From positions 3,038,001 to 3,102,000 of the forward strand of contig NZ_CP095501.1 in assembly GCF_023100725.1 (NCBI RefSeq): 64,000 nucleotides of DNA, given 5' to 3'. This document shows, one piece after another, positions 41,957 through 50,541 of this stretch. The stretch is from Arthrobacter antioxidans. Its GTDB lineage: Bacteria > Actinomycetota > Actinomycetes > Actinomycetales > Micrococcaceae. Positions within the stretch are counted from its first letter, which is position 1; the number at the start of each line of letters is the position of its first letter. The notes under the pieces are model-generated. The model was not told the DNA's origin. It was given only the letters and a program-made list of their open reading frames with translations, and did no database searches. The position numbers and the translations under genes are program-made.

Positions 41957-43518
41957 CAGGAAGGACCTCCATCGGTGGAACGCGTGGGGATGTCCGGGGA
42001 ATCCGGCACCAGGACCGGGGTGTCCTCGTTGAGGCTCTCCCCGCGGAAGAAGGGAAGCGAGCCGGAGCGGGTCCGCCAGAGCACCATGAGGACGAGCCCC
42101 AGCGCGAGCGAGCCGATGCCGGTCACGAAGGTCCCACCGATGCCCAGCAGCACGCTGTAGCCGTAGTCGACGTCGGCCATGTCCACGGCGGACCTGATGA
42201 ACGCCGCCGTGAGCATGAGCGCACCGAGCAGCGGCAGGAGGAACCGGAAGATCACGTTGTGGCGTGAGGCGAACAGCTCGCGTCGGAAGTACCAGACGCA
42301 GGCGTAGCCGGTGATCGCGTAGTAGAAGGCGATGGCCAGGCCGAGCGAGAGGATGGAGTCGGCCAGGATGTTCTCGCTGATGACGGTCATGACCACGTAG
42401 TAGGCGATCGCGGAGATCCCCATCACCAGGGTGGAGAACGAGGGGGTCCTGAAGCGGGGGTGCACCACGCTGAAACGGGCCGGCAGCGCACGGTAGACGG
42501 CCATGGAGAGCGTGCCGCGGGCCGTGGGGAGGATGGTCGTCTGGGTGGAGGAGACCGCGGACACCAGGACGGCGACGACCAGCAGCCATGCCCACGGTCC
42601 CAGCACCACGTCCTTCAGCGCCAGGAACACGTCCTCGGAGTTGGCCTCGTTCCCGAGGCCGATCCCCTCGTCCCCCACGCCGGCGTACATCATCGCCGCG
42701 ACGCTGACACCCACGTAGGTGATGAGCAGCAGGACCGTCGAGATGAGGGCCGCGAGGCCCGGGATGCGGCGCGGGTCCTTGGTCTCCTCGTTGAGGGCCA
42801 GGCAGGCGTCCCAGCCCCAGTAGATGAACAGGGCCAGGAGGATGGACTCGGTGAAGCCTTCCACGCTCTCGAAGGCGAAGGGGTTGAACCACTCGAGGGA
42901 CACGGGCGTGGCATTCTCCGCGGTCCCGCGTGCCACGGAGACGAGAGCGGCGATCACGAAGAGGGCCAGCGCCAGGTACTGGATGCCGAGCAGGACGTTC
43001 TGCAGCTTGGCGCCGATCTCGACCCCGCGGTAGCTCACGAACGTCATGAGGGCGATGAACACGACGCCCGTCACCGTGACCAGCGGCGGATTCCCGGCGA
43101 GGGACCCGTCCCCCACGAGCAGCCAGAGATAGAGGCCGCTGATCTGCGCGAGATTGGCCAGGACGACGATGCCGGCGACGGCGACCCCCCAACCGGCCAT
43201 CCAGCCCACCCAGGGACCGAACGCCTTGGTGGCCCAGGTGAAGGAGGTTCCGCAGTCGGGGATGGCCTGGTTCAGCTCCCGGTAGGCGAAGGCGACGAAC
43301 AGCATCGGGATGAACGCGAGGATGAACGCGATCGGCGTCTGGGCCCCGACGGCGAGGACCACGAAGCCGAGGGTGGCCACGAGGGAGTAGACGGGCGCCG
43401 TCGAGGCCAGCCCGATCACCACGGAGGCCCAGAGCCCCAGCGTGCCGGTCGCCAGGCCCTTGCCGGGCTCCGCCGCTCCGCCGCCGGAAGCCCTCGTCTC
43501 GGACGGGATGGAATTCAT
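41956..43518 (-). CDS. APC family amino acid/polyamine permease (first)
   Basis: 520 aa with twelve helices. APC features: LGLWASVVIGLASTAPVYSL (helix 1 with the substrate-binding glycine break), FGPWVGWMAGWGVAVAG, FIYWGWDACLALNEETKDPRRIPG and the GSLPFFRGE tail. It is similar in wording to the second permease at 45737-47257, suggesting duplication. It overlaps the saccharopine-dehydrogenase-like gene by one base. The promoter is clear: TATAGT on the minus strand (43573-43578) with a TetR-type palindrome filling its spacer. The divergent TetR gene is the likely repressor. Confidence 0.87.
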   Translation of the reverse strand: MNSIPSETRASGGGAAEPGKGLATGTLGLWASVVIGLASTAPVYSLVATLGFVVLAVGAQTPIAFILAFIPMLFVAFAYRELNQAIPDCGTSFTWATKAFGPWVGWMAGWGVAVAGIVVLANLAQISGLYLWLLVGDGSLAGNPPLVTVTGVVFIALMTFVSYRGVEIGAKLQNVLLGIQYLALALFVIAALVSVARGTAENATPVSLEWFNPFAFESVEGFTESILLALFIYWGWDACLALNEETKDPRRIPGLAALISTVLLLITYVGVSVAAMMYAGVGDEGIGLGNEANSEDVFLALKDVVLGPWAWLLVVAVLVSAVSSTQTTILPTARGTLSMAVYRALPARFSVVHPRFRTPSFSTLVMGISAIAYYVVMTVISENILADSILSLGLAIAFYYAITGYACVWYFRRELFASRHNVIFRFLLPLLGALMLTAAFIRSAVDMADVDYGYSVLLGIGGTFVTGIGSLALGLVLMVLWRTRSGSLPFFRGESLNEDTPVLVPDSPDIPTRSTDGGPS

Positions 43519-43572
43519 GGGGTGCCTCGACTCTGGAAGGGGCCACTGCCGCCACAGCGTGTGGCACGCGTC

Positions 43573-43591
43573 ACTATACCGACCAGTCGGT
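43573..43591 (-). promoter_or_regulatory. Permease promoter with TetR operator in the spacer
   Basis: ACCGAC-CA-GTCGGT (43578-43591, 6-bp arms) abuts the minus-strand -10 box TATAGT (43578-43573). A repressor here would cover the -10/-35 spacer. The divergent tetR promoter lies 17 bp away. Confidence 0.68.
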
Positions 43592-43607
43592 TTTTTGAGA
43601 AGAGTTC

Positions 43608-43613
43608 TAGACT
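43608..43613 (+). promoter_or_regulatory. -10 box of leaderless promoter (TetR gene)
   Basis: TAGACT lies 7 nt before the ATG at 43621, with no ribosome-binding site between. Confidence 0.5.
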
Positions 43614-43620
43614 GCCCATC

Positions 43621-44163
43621 ATGGCCACGCCTCCGACCACCGCCCAGCGCCTGATCGACGCCTACGAGGACATCCTCCTCACGGACGGGGAACGGGCCGC
43701 GACCCTCGATGCGATCGCCCTGAGGGCAGGGGTGTCCAAGGGGGGCCTCACCTACCACTTCAGGTCCAAGGACGAACTGGTGGCCGCGCTGTTCGACCGC
43801 CTCCGCCTCCTCGTGGACGAGGACGTGGCGATCATGCGCGCGGACCCGGCGACGGCGGCCACCTACTACGTCACGAGCTCGCTCGACGTCCGCAGTCCGC
43901 TGGAGCGGTGCAACGTGGCGGTGACACGGCTGGCGCAGGGCTCCCACCCCGAGGCGAACGAACTGCTGGCGCAGTGCCGGACGCGGTGGTTCGAGGTGCT
44001 GATGGACGCCATGGGGCACGAGGACATGGTGCACCTGGTGATGCTGCTGGGTGACGGCATCTACTTCAACGCGTCGCTCACCGGTACGGGGGCGATGCCC
44101 GCGGAGACAGACCCGGCGACGATCGACCGCATCATCGCACTCGTGAGGACCATCCGGTACTGA
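43621..44163 (+). CDS. TetR family regulator of the permease/oxidoreductase operon
   Basis: 180 aa. The N-terminal helices RLIDAYEDILLTDGERAATLDAIALRAGVSKGGLTYHFRSKDELV (residues about 9-54) form the DNA-binding domain, and the ligand domain is short. The G-G-L-T-Y-H-F variant of the recognition helix is typical of small actinobacterial TetR proteins. It is transcribed divergently from the APC permease, with one palindrome between the two. It probably represses its own gene and the permease until an amino acid or amine binds. Confidence 0.85.
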   Translation: MATPPTTAQRLIDAYEDILLTDGERAATLDAIALRAGVSKGGLTYHFRSKDELVAALFDRLRLLVDEDVAIMRADPATAATYYVTSSLDVRSPLERCNVAVTRLAQGSHPEANELLAQCRTRWFEVLMDAMGHEDMVHLVMLLGDGIYFNASLTGTGAMPAETDPATIDRIIALVRTIRY

Positions 44164-44190
44164 GCCTGCCGGCCCGGGGCGTCCTGCGCC

Positions 44191-44757
44191 TCAGGTGGAG
44201 GGCCCGTCCGCTCCCCCGAGATAGGCCGCGTTGAAGCGCGCCAGGAGACCCACCAGGTCGACGACGTCGGTGCGGCGCCAGCCCTCGAGCTGCCGGCGGA
44301 AGTGCCGGCGGCGGTCGGCACGCGCCTCGTCGATGCGCCGGAGTCCCTCGGGCGTCAGGCGGACCGGGTGGGACCGCTCGTCGTCGAGGGGCGCACCGCG
44401 CTCCACGAGTCCGAGACGCCGCAGGGCTGCGACGTGCCCGCTCACGGCCGAGGCACTCATGCCGAGGGTCGCCGCGAGGTCGGTCACCCGACAGGAGCCA
44501 GCCAGGCGCACCGCGCACAGCAGGCTGTAGGCCGCGGGTTCCATCGCCGGGTCGATGCCGCGGGCGAGCGCCCAGCACACCCGCTGTTCGCTGCGGCACA
44601 TCGAGGCGGCGGTGTCCTCGACGACGTCGAGCGCGGCATGGCGTGCGCCCTCGCCGGGATCGGCAGGGAGCGGGCCCCCGCCCGCGCTGTCCTGGAGTGC
44701 TTCCATCGCCGCATCGTAGGCCGGAGGGAGCCCGTTCCGACCCGGAATCCCCAGCAT
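44191..44757 (-). CDS. MarR family transcriptional regulator
   Basis: 188 aa from the ATG at 44757. An in-frame ATG at 44706 is equally possible, and neither has a good ribosome site. The winged helix covers about residues 75-140: CRVTDLAATLGMSASAVSGHVAALRRLGLVERGAPLDDERSHPVRLTPEG. The N terminus carries a hydrophilic extension. It is convergent with the TetR gene. It lies downstream of the universal stress gene on the same strand but separated by 39 bp, so it could be the last gene of that transcript. The target is unknown. Confidence 0.75.
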   Translation of the reverse strand: MLGIPGRNGLPPAYDAAMEALQDSAGGGPLPADPGEGARHAALDVVEDTAASMCRSEQRVCWALARGIDPAMEPAAYSLLCAVRLAGSCRVTDLAATLGMSASAVSGHVAALRRLGLVERGAPLDDERSHPVRLTPEGLRRIDEARADRRRHFRRQLEGWRRTDVVDLVGLLARFNAAYLGGADGPST

Positions 44758-44796
44758 TACGCGGCATGACGGCGCGAGCCGGGGCGGCGGTGAGGA

Positions 44797-45639
44797 TCAG
44801 CGCGGCGCGCGCGCCCAGTCCCGGGGGACCACGACCATGGGCACCGGGAGGGCACGGAGCATCTGGTTGGCGGTGGTGCCGAGGAAGATCTGGCGGCGCT
44901 GGGCGAGACGGCTCGACCCGACGATCACGAGCTCCCCGGGATCCCACTCGATCTCGTCGATGGCCTGCTCGATGGTCCGGCCGTGGGCGACGGCGATGGA
45001 GGCCTCGTGGCCGTCGGGCAGCTGCTCGACGGCGCGGGCCAGCACCGAGTGGGCGTGCTGGTGGGCCTGGTTGATGGCCTCGCCGGAGTCGGACGCCTCG
45101 TAGACGTCCAGGGCGACGAGGGAGATCAGCCGCAGCGGGAGGCCACGGCGTGCCGCGGACTCGACGGCGACGTCGAGCACGCCGTCGGCCCCGGCACGGG
45201 TGCCGACCGCGCTCGTCATCCGGGTGAAGGCGGACCGGTGCCGGTAGCCGCGCGGGGCGAGTGCCACGGGGACGCTGGAGCTGTGGAGCACGGCGTTCGC
45301 GACGCTGCCGACGGTGAAGCGCCGCAGGAGGCCGTTGCTGGACGCACCGACCACGATCAGGCCGGCGTCGACGTCGGCCGCCACCTCGAGGAGCCCCTGC
45401 GCGAACGAGTCGGCGAGCCGCACGTGCGTGGCGACCTCGACGCCCTCGGGGACGCCGGCGGCCGCGCGGTCGAGCGCGTCCTGTGCGCGCTGGCGGCCGG
45501 GCGCCACACTACCGTCCTGGGGCCAGTCGAGGACGGTGACGAGGTCGATGGCCGCCGACTGCGTGACGGCGAGCGACGTGGCCAGCTCGACGGCGTCCTG
45601 CCCGCGGTCATTCCCGGTGTAGCCAACGACGTAGCGCAC
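44797..45639 (-). CDS. Tandem universal stress protein (downstream copy)
   Basis: 280 aa from the GTG at 45639, with GAGGA upstream. It has two Usp domains (about residues 1-140 and 150-275). Each starts with a hydrophobic strand (VRYVVGYTGNDRGQDAVELA and FTRMTSAVGTRAGADGVLDVA) and ends with an ATP-loop-like GASSNGLLRRFTVGSVANAVL or GSSRLAQRRQIFLGTTANQML. Closely similar to the USP at 47254-48147. It lies 97 bp after the second permease on the same strand and probably belongs to the putrescine oxidase transcript. The role is inferred: stress or flux sensing linked to amine uptake. Confidence 0.83.
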   Translation of the reverse strand: MRYVVGYTGNDRGQDAVELATSLAVTQSAAIDLVTVLDWPQDGSVAPGRQRAQDALDRAAAGVPEGVEVATHVRLADSFAQGLLEVAADVDAGLIVVGASSNGLLRRFTVGSVANAVLHSSSVPVALAPRGYRHRSAFTRMTSAVGTRAGADGVLDVAVESAARRGLPLRLISLVALDVYEASDSGEAINQAHQHAHSVLARAVEQLPDGHEASIAVAHGRTIEQAIDEIEWDPGELVIVGSSRLAQRRQIFLGTTANQMLRALPVPMVVVPRDWARAPR

Positions 45640-45736
45640 GGCGGTCCTCTTCCTCGTTCGGTGCGAAGGCAGTGCGGCCTTCGGGAGCACCGCGGAGTCG
45701 GTTCACTCTAACGCAGCAGCGCCCCCGTCCGTCCCG

Positions 45737-47257
45737 CTATCGACCCGGAGCCGACCCCTTGGTGATCACCTCCTGGCGGAAGAACGCGGGGTTGATGCGC
45801 CACCAGACGAGCATGAGGACGACGCCGAGCAGGATCACGCCGACCCCGAGGATGAACACCATGCCGATGCCGAACAGTTCGGAGCCGGATCCGTAGGCCG
45901 GGTCCATCGAGTCCGTGGCGGTCTTGAAGAACATGACGAGCAGGATGACACCGCCGAGCAGCGGCGCGAGGAAGCGGAACAGCACGTTCCTGGCGCTGCT
46001 GAAGGCCTGGGCACGGAAGTACCAGACACACGCGAGCGCGGTGATGCCGTAGTAGAAGCAGATCATCATGCCGAGGGCCGTGATGGTGTCCCAGAGCGCG
46101 TTCTCGGACACCAGCCGCGTGAACACGTAGAAGGCGGCGGCCGCGATGGCGGCGGCGATCGTGGCGTAGCTGGGCGATTTGTACTGCGGGCTGATGCGGC
46201 CGTACCCCTTCGGCAGGGCCTTGTAGTGGCCCATGGCGAGCAGGGTGCGCGCCGGGGAGACGAACGTGGACTGGAGCGACGCGGCCGAGGAGCTGAGGAC
46301 GGCGATCGACATCAGGATGGCGAAGGGTCCCATCACGGGACCGGCGAGCGCCGCGAAGATGCTCTCCTGGTTGTCGGGGTTGCCCGCTCCGAGCTCGCCC
46401 TCGCCCACGCCCGCGAAGGAAAGGGTCGCGAGGGCGACCGTCAGGTAGATCACCACGATGACGACGACCGTCAGGGCGCCCGCGCGGCCCGGGGTCTTCT
46501 CCGGGTTCCTGGTCTCCTCGTTCATCGTGAGCGTCACGTCCCAGCCCCAGTAGATGAAGATGGACAGCGAGACGCCTGCGGCGAAGGCGGAGAAGGAGCC
46601 GACGGCGAACGGGTTGAACCACTCGGCGCTGATCGGCGTGGCGTCGAAGGCCGTGCCGTTGGCCACGTGGATGAACGCGGCGATCGCGAACCAGGCGAGG
46701 ACGACGACCTGGAAGGTGACCAGCACGTACTGGACCGCCTTGGTGGTCTCCATCCCGCGGTAGGACACGTAGCAGGCGAGCGCGACGAAGACGAGCGTCG
46801 TGGCGATGTTCACCGGCAGGTTGAGCGTGAGGTCGGCGATGCCCGGGTTGTCGAACACCTGCGCGAGCATCAGGTAGAAGAAGTCGACGGCCACCGCGGC
46901 GAGGTTGGAGAGCACGATCACGGTGGCGGCGATGAGCCCCCACCCGCCCATCCAGCCGACCCAGGGCCCGAATGCACGGGTGGCCCACGTGAAGGTGGTG
47001 CCGGAGTCGGGCATGGCGCTGTTGAGCTCCCGGTAGCCGAGGGCCACGAGCAGCATGGGGATGAAGCCCACCAGGAAGATGGCCGGCAGGTTCACCCCGA
47101 CCTCGGCGACCGTGGGCCCGAGGGCCGCGGTGAGCGTGTACGCGGGGGCCACGCAGGACACCCCGATGACCACGGCACCCAGCAGTCCGACGGTTCCGGC
47201 GTCAAGGCCCTTCTTGCTGAGCCCCGACTCCTTCTGTGTTGTCTCCTCGATACTCAT
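45737..47257 (-). CDS. APC family permease, probable putrescine/amine importer
   Basis: 506 aa with twelve helices. LDAGTVGLLGAVVIGVSCVAPAYTL is the first helix, FGPWVGWMGGWGLIAATV and SIFIYWGWDVTLTMNEETRNPEKTPG are APC hallmarks, and a short tail follows. The ATG overlaps the stop of the USP gene (ATGA, 47254-47257). The putrescine oxidase gene lies two genes upstream in the same transcript. The best guess for the substrate is putrescine or a related diamine, taken from context only. Confidence 0.87.
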   Translation of the reverse strand: MSIEETTQKESGLSKKGLDAGTVGLLGAVVIGVSCVAPAYTLTAALGPTVAEVGVNLPAIFLVGFIPMLLVALGYRELNSAMPDSGTTFTWATRAFGPWVGWMGGWGLIAATVIVLSNLAAVAVDFFYLMLAQVFDNPGIADLTLNLPVNIATTLVFVALACYVSYRGMETTKAVQYVLVTFQVVVLAWFAIAAFIHVANGTAFDATPISAEWFNPFAVGSFSAFAAGVSLSIFIYWGWDVTLTMNEETRNPEKTPGRAGALTVVVIVVIYLTVALATLSFAGVGEGELGAGNPDNQESIFAALAGPVMGPFAILMSIAVLSSSAASLQSTFVSPARTLLAMGHYKALPKGYGRISPQYKSPSYATIAAAIAAAAFYVFTRLVSENALWDTITALGMMICFYYGITALACVWYFRAQAFSSARNVLFRFLAPLLGGVILLVMFFKTATDSMDPAYGSGSELFGIGMVFILGVGVILLGVVLMLVWWRINPAFFRQEVITKGSAPGR

Positions 47258-48147
47258 GCGTCCGCCTCGTGGGTCAGGGCGCCCGGACCGGTGGTGGCGC
47301 CGGGCGTGGCGTACGTACGCGGGACGACGATCATGGGGATGGTCAGCGTACGCAGGATCTTGTTCGCCGTGGAGCCGAGGAAGATGCGCATGTGCTGCGC
47401 GAGGCGGCTGGAGCCGACCAGCAGCACCTCGCCCTCGTCCCAGGCCAGGGCCTCGATGGCCTTCTCGATGGAGGAGCCATGCGCCGTCTCGACGCTCACC
47501 CGCCCGCCGGCGGCGAGAGCGGAAGCGGCCTCCGCGAGCCGGCGGTTCGCCTCGTCCTCCACACCCTCCGGATCCGAGTGCCCGGTGTCGAGCAGGACGA
47601 GGGACACGAGGCGCAGCGGGAGGCCCCGGCGCTGCGCCGAGGACACGGCCACGGAGACGACGTCGTCCGCTCCCGCCCGGTTGCCGACCGCGCAGGTCAG
47701 GCGGGTGACGGGATCGGTGCGGCGGTAGGACCTGGGCGCCAGCGCCACCGGGACGGGTGAGGCGTGGAGGAGGCTCCGGGCCACGTTGCCGATGCTGAAC
47801 AGGTTGGTGAGGCCGCGGGAGCTGGCCCCGATCACGATCAGGGACGCCTCGCTGTCCTCGGCGGCCCGGATGAGGCCCTCGGCGTTGGATTCCGCACGCA
47901 CGATCACACCGCGCGCGGGGACGTCGTCCGGCACGAGCGCGAGGCCCTGCTCCATCCACTCCTGCAGTTGCTCCGTCAGGAGGCTCTCGAAGGGCTTGCC
48001 CGGCAGGTAGATCCCCGAATGGGGGGAATGCTCGGGGGTGACGAGGACGAGGTCGAGGCGGGCATCCTGGCGGCGGGCGAGAGCGACGGCGAGGCAGACG
48101 GCGTCGTGCCCGCGCTCATCGGCGGTGTATCCGACGACGTAGCGCAT
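47254..48147 (-). CDS. Tandem universal stress protein (upstream copy)
   Basis: 297 aa. Two Usp domains (about residues 1-145 and 155-285) start MRYVVGYTADERGHDAVCLAVALA and VTRLTCAVGNRAGADDVV. The ATP-loop-like strings are GASSRGLTNLFSIGNVARSLL and GSSRLAQHMRIFLGSTANKIL. It begins 2 bp after the putrescine oxidase stop, and its own stop overlaps the permease ATG. The operon order oxidase-USP-permease suggests coupled synthesis. The ribosome site GGGGGGTG lies upstream. Confidence 0.85.
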   Translation of the reverse strand: MRYVVGYTADERGHDAVCLAVALARRQDARLDLVLVTPEHSPHSGIYLPGKPFESLLTEQLQEWMEQGLALVPDDVPARGVIVRAESNAEGLIRAAEDSEASLIVIGASSRGLTNLFSIGNVARSLLHASPVPVALAPRSYRRTDPVTRLTCAVGNRAGADDVVSVAVSSAQRRGLPLRLVSLVLLDTGHSDPEGVEDEANRRLAEAASALAAGGRVSVETAHGSSIEKAIEALAWDEGEVLLVGSSRLAQHMRIFLGSTANKILRTLTIPMIVVPRTYATPGATTGPGALTHEADA

Positions 48148-48149
48148 GA

Positions 48150-49565
48150 TCACACCCCCCGACCGGTCGCGGCGGCCTGCATACCGGCGGACAGCGCGCG
48201 ATGGATCTCTACCGCGGTGCGCTGCCCCATCCGGATGGCGCCGTCGACGTGCTGGTAGCCCTCGGCCGCGATGTCGGAGCAGGACCAGTGGATGGGGCCC
48301 ACCGGCGTGCGCTGGTCGCGGCCGTAGCGGTGCAGTCCGCCGAGGTCGTAGCTCGAGGCGTATGCGCCCCGCGTCCACTCCTCCGACGCCCAGTCCGACT
48401 CGTAGTACACCTCCGGCTCCAGCGCCTGCGGGCCGAGGAAGTTCGCGATGGCGGAGAGGATGCGCTCGCGGCGCTCGTGCGGAAGCAGCTCGAACATGGC
48501 GTCGGCCTTCTCGTCGGAGACGAAGCCCACGAGGGTGCCGCGGGGGTCCTCGAAGTTCGTGTTGTCGTAGACCTCCTGGACGATCGACCCCGCACTGAAG
48601 CCCGTCCCCGAGAGCCCGTCCTCGCGCCAGAACGGCGTGGCGTACACGGCGTGGACCTTGATCACCAGGCCGAGCGACTGGTGCTGGTGCATCTGGTGCT
48701 GGCGGCGCGGCAGCGGCGGGTCGTAGCTGATGCGCGAATAGAGGTTCGGTGGAACGGCGACGACGGCGTAGCGTGCCCGCACCGTCGTGGTGTCCGAGAT
48801 GACCGTGACCCCCTCGGTGGTGTCGGGGCCTTCCATGCCGCTCCAGCGGAGCGTGCGCACGGGGCTCGAGAGGATGACGTCCTCCTCCCCCAGTTCGGCC
48901 GCCATACGCTCGGAGACGGACTGCATCCCGCCGATCACGCGCTTGTCGAGGATGAAGTCCTCGTCCACGAGGTTCGAGAAGGACCCGGCCGTCGCCGCCA
49001 TGAGGACCGCCTGCAGGGTCGAGAACGAGTGCGCCGGCTTGGTCAGCATGCCGCCCGCGATGAACAGGCCGATGTTGTCGCAGGCCTCCTCGTCGTCGGA
49101 CTGCTGCCGGAGCCAGTGGTGGAAGGAGATGGTGTCGAGGGCCCGGGCGTCCGGGTGGTTCCACGGCGCCTCGGGCCCGGCCTCGTCGACGAGCCGGTCG
49201 AGGATCACGATGAGGCGTTCCATCTCCTCGCGCGTGTAGTCGCTGACGGGGAACATCTCCCCGCTGTAGCGGATCGGTTCGCCGTCCGGCCCGATGTAGA
49301 CGGAGTCGCCCTCCCGGTACCGGGGGAACGTCTTCAGGCCCAGCTCGTCGAGGAGACCGATGAGCGCGGTCTGGTCCGGCGACACCCATTGCCCCCCGAC
49401 CTCGAAGACGGCGCCGTCGATGATGTCCGTGTGGGTGCGACCACCCACGCGGTCCCGCGCCTCGAGCACGGCGACCGAGTGGCCGGCCTTCTTCAGCTCG
49501 CGTGCGGCCGTGAGGCCCGAGGGTCCTGCTCCGATGATGACGACGTCGCGTTCGATGGTGTCCAC
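48150..49565 (-). CDS. puo: Putrescine oxidase (FAD amine oxidase)
   Basis: 471 aa flavin monoamine oxidase that turns putrescine into 4-aminobutyraldehyde with H2O2 and ammonia. The FAD loop is DVVIIGAGPSGLTAARELKK, GGRT follows, and VFEVGGQWVSPDQTALI, IAGGMLTKPAHSFSTLQAVLMAA and PLPRRQHQMHQHQSLGLVIKVHA are long identical-looking stretches to my recollection of the Rhodococcus/Kocuria enzymes. The C-terminal IAAEGYQHVDGAIRMGQRTA closes the FAD site. The length of 471 aa fits. The GTG start has AGGAGG five bases upstream. It is the first gene of the oxidase-USP-permease-USP transcript. Peroxide produced here makes the katA locus relevant. Confidence 0.92.
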   Translation of the reverse strand: MDTIERDVVIIGAGPSGLTAARELKKAGHSVAVLEARDRVGGRTHTDIIDGAVFEVGGQWVSPDQTALIGLLDELGLKTFPRYREGDSVYIGPDGEPIRYSGEMFPVSDYTREEMERLIVILDRLVDEAGPEAPWNHPDARALDTISFHHWLRQQSDDEEACDNIGLFIAGGMLTKPAHSFSTLQAVLMAATAGSFSNLVDEDFILDKRVIGGMQSVSERMAAELGEEDVILSSPVRTLRWSGMEGPDTTEGVTVISDTTTVRARYAVVAVPPNLYSRISYDPPLPRRQHQMHQHQSLGLVIKVHAVYATPFWREDGLSGTGFSAGSIVQEVYDNTNFEDPRGTLVGFVSDEKADAMFELLPHERRERILSAIANFLGPQALEPEVYYESDWASEEWTRGAYASSYDLGGLHRYGRDQRTPVGPIHWSCSDIAAEGYQHVDGAIRMGQRTAVEIHRALSAGMQAAATGRGV

Positions 49566-49600
49566 GTGATCCTCCTAGTGCGGCATGAGGCAGGCCACAA

Positions 49601-49632
49601 AATGAATGGTATTCATTATTGGGCCCACTATA
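49601..49632. promoter_or_regulatory. TetR-type operator and -10 box between puo and its regulator
   Basis: AATGAAT-GGT-ATTCATT (49601-49617, perfect 7-bp arms) lies 36 bp upstream of the puo start and 87 bp upstream of the divergent TetR gene. TATAGT on the minus strand (49632-49627) can be the puo -10 box, putting the palindrome near the transcript start. Confidence 0.65.
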
Positions 49633-49703
49633 GCCACCGGGCCACGGCGAGGGAAGGGCCCGCACGTAGAGTTAACGCCATCGCAACAGGGAGAACAGGC
49701 TCG

Positions 49704-50375
49704 ATGACCTCAGCACTACCGACCCCCCGGCGCGCCGGGCGCCCGCCCCGCAGCGTCCTGTCCAGGGACCGCATCACGGCGGCGGCGCTCGACCTCATCG
49801 CTGCCGAGGGCTACGAGGGGCTGACGATGTCCGCCCTCGCCCGCCGGCTCCGGGTGGCACCCTCCGCGCTCTACAACCACGCCGCGTCGAAGCAGGAGGT
49901 GCTCCGCTGGGTCCAAGACCACGTCATGACCATGGTGGACTTCAGCGCGTTCGCCGTGGAGCCGTGGGACGAGGCCGTGCGGCAGTGGGCGTGGTCCTAC
50001 CGCGAGGTCTTCGCACGGCACGCCCCCCTGGTCCCGGTGATCGCCGTCATGCCGGTGACCGACGCCGCGGAGACGCTGCGCATGTACGAGGAGGTGGCCC
50101 GGGGCTTCGCCGCGGCGGGCTGGCCCGAGGACCGGATCGTGCCCGCGATCGTGGCCCTCGAGTCCTTCATCTACGGTTCCGCGCTCGACGTCGCCGCACC
50201 CGGCGACATCTTCGACTCCGGCACGCTCGCGGACGAGTTCCCGGTCTTCACGTCCGCCGTGCGCAGCGCCTCGGAGTCGGCAGGGGCCGAGCGGGCTGCG
50301 GATGCCGCCTTCCGGGCCGGGCTCGACGGCATGATCGCGGGCCTCCGCCAGCAGCTGGCCGCCCGCTCCTCCTGA
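49704..50375 (+). CDS. TetR family regulator divergent from putrescine oxidase
   Basis: 223 aa. SRDRITAAALDLIAAEGYEGLTMSALARRLRVAPSALYNHAASKQEVLRWVQDHV (residues about 20-73) is the DNA-binding domain. A TetR C-terminal (TetR_C-type) helical bundle follows, with DEAVRQWAWSYREVFARHAPLVPVIAVMPV. GGGAG lies upstream of the ATG with a TAGAGT at 49667-49672. It is the obvious controller of the putrescine oxidase operon. The ligand is probably a polyamine or aldehyde, by context. Confidence 0.85.
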   Translation: MTSALPTPRRAGRPPRSVLSRDRITAAALDLIAAEGYEGLTMSALARRLRVAPSALYNHAASKQEVLRWVQDHVMTMVDFSAFAVEPWDEAVRQWAWSYREVFARHAPLVPVIAVMPVTDAAETLRMYEEVARGFAAAGWPEDRIVPAIVALESFIYGSALDVAAPGDIFDSGTLADEFPVFTSAVRSASESAGAERAADAAFRAGLDGMIAGLRQQLAARSS

Positions 50376-50541
50376 TCCCCGGAGCCCCGGATGCGGCCGG
50401 AGGGAGTGGCGGAGATGCCTGCCGGTTCCTCGGAGCACTGATCGCCGGCGCGCCTGGCTTTACGGATCCCGACGTGGCTGTTACGGTCTGTGTCAGGTCA
50501 AGCATCGGCCCTGCCACTCCCCGATCCCTTCGAGGTATGCC

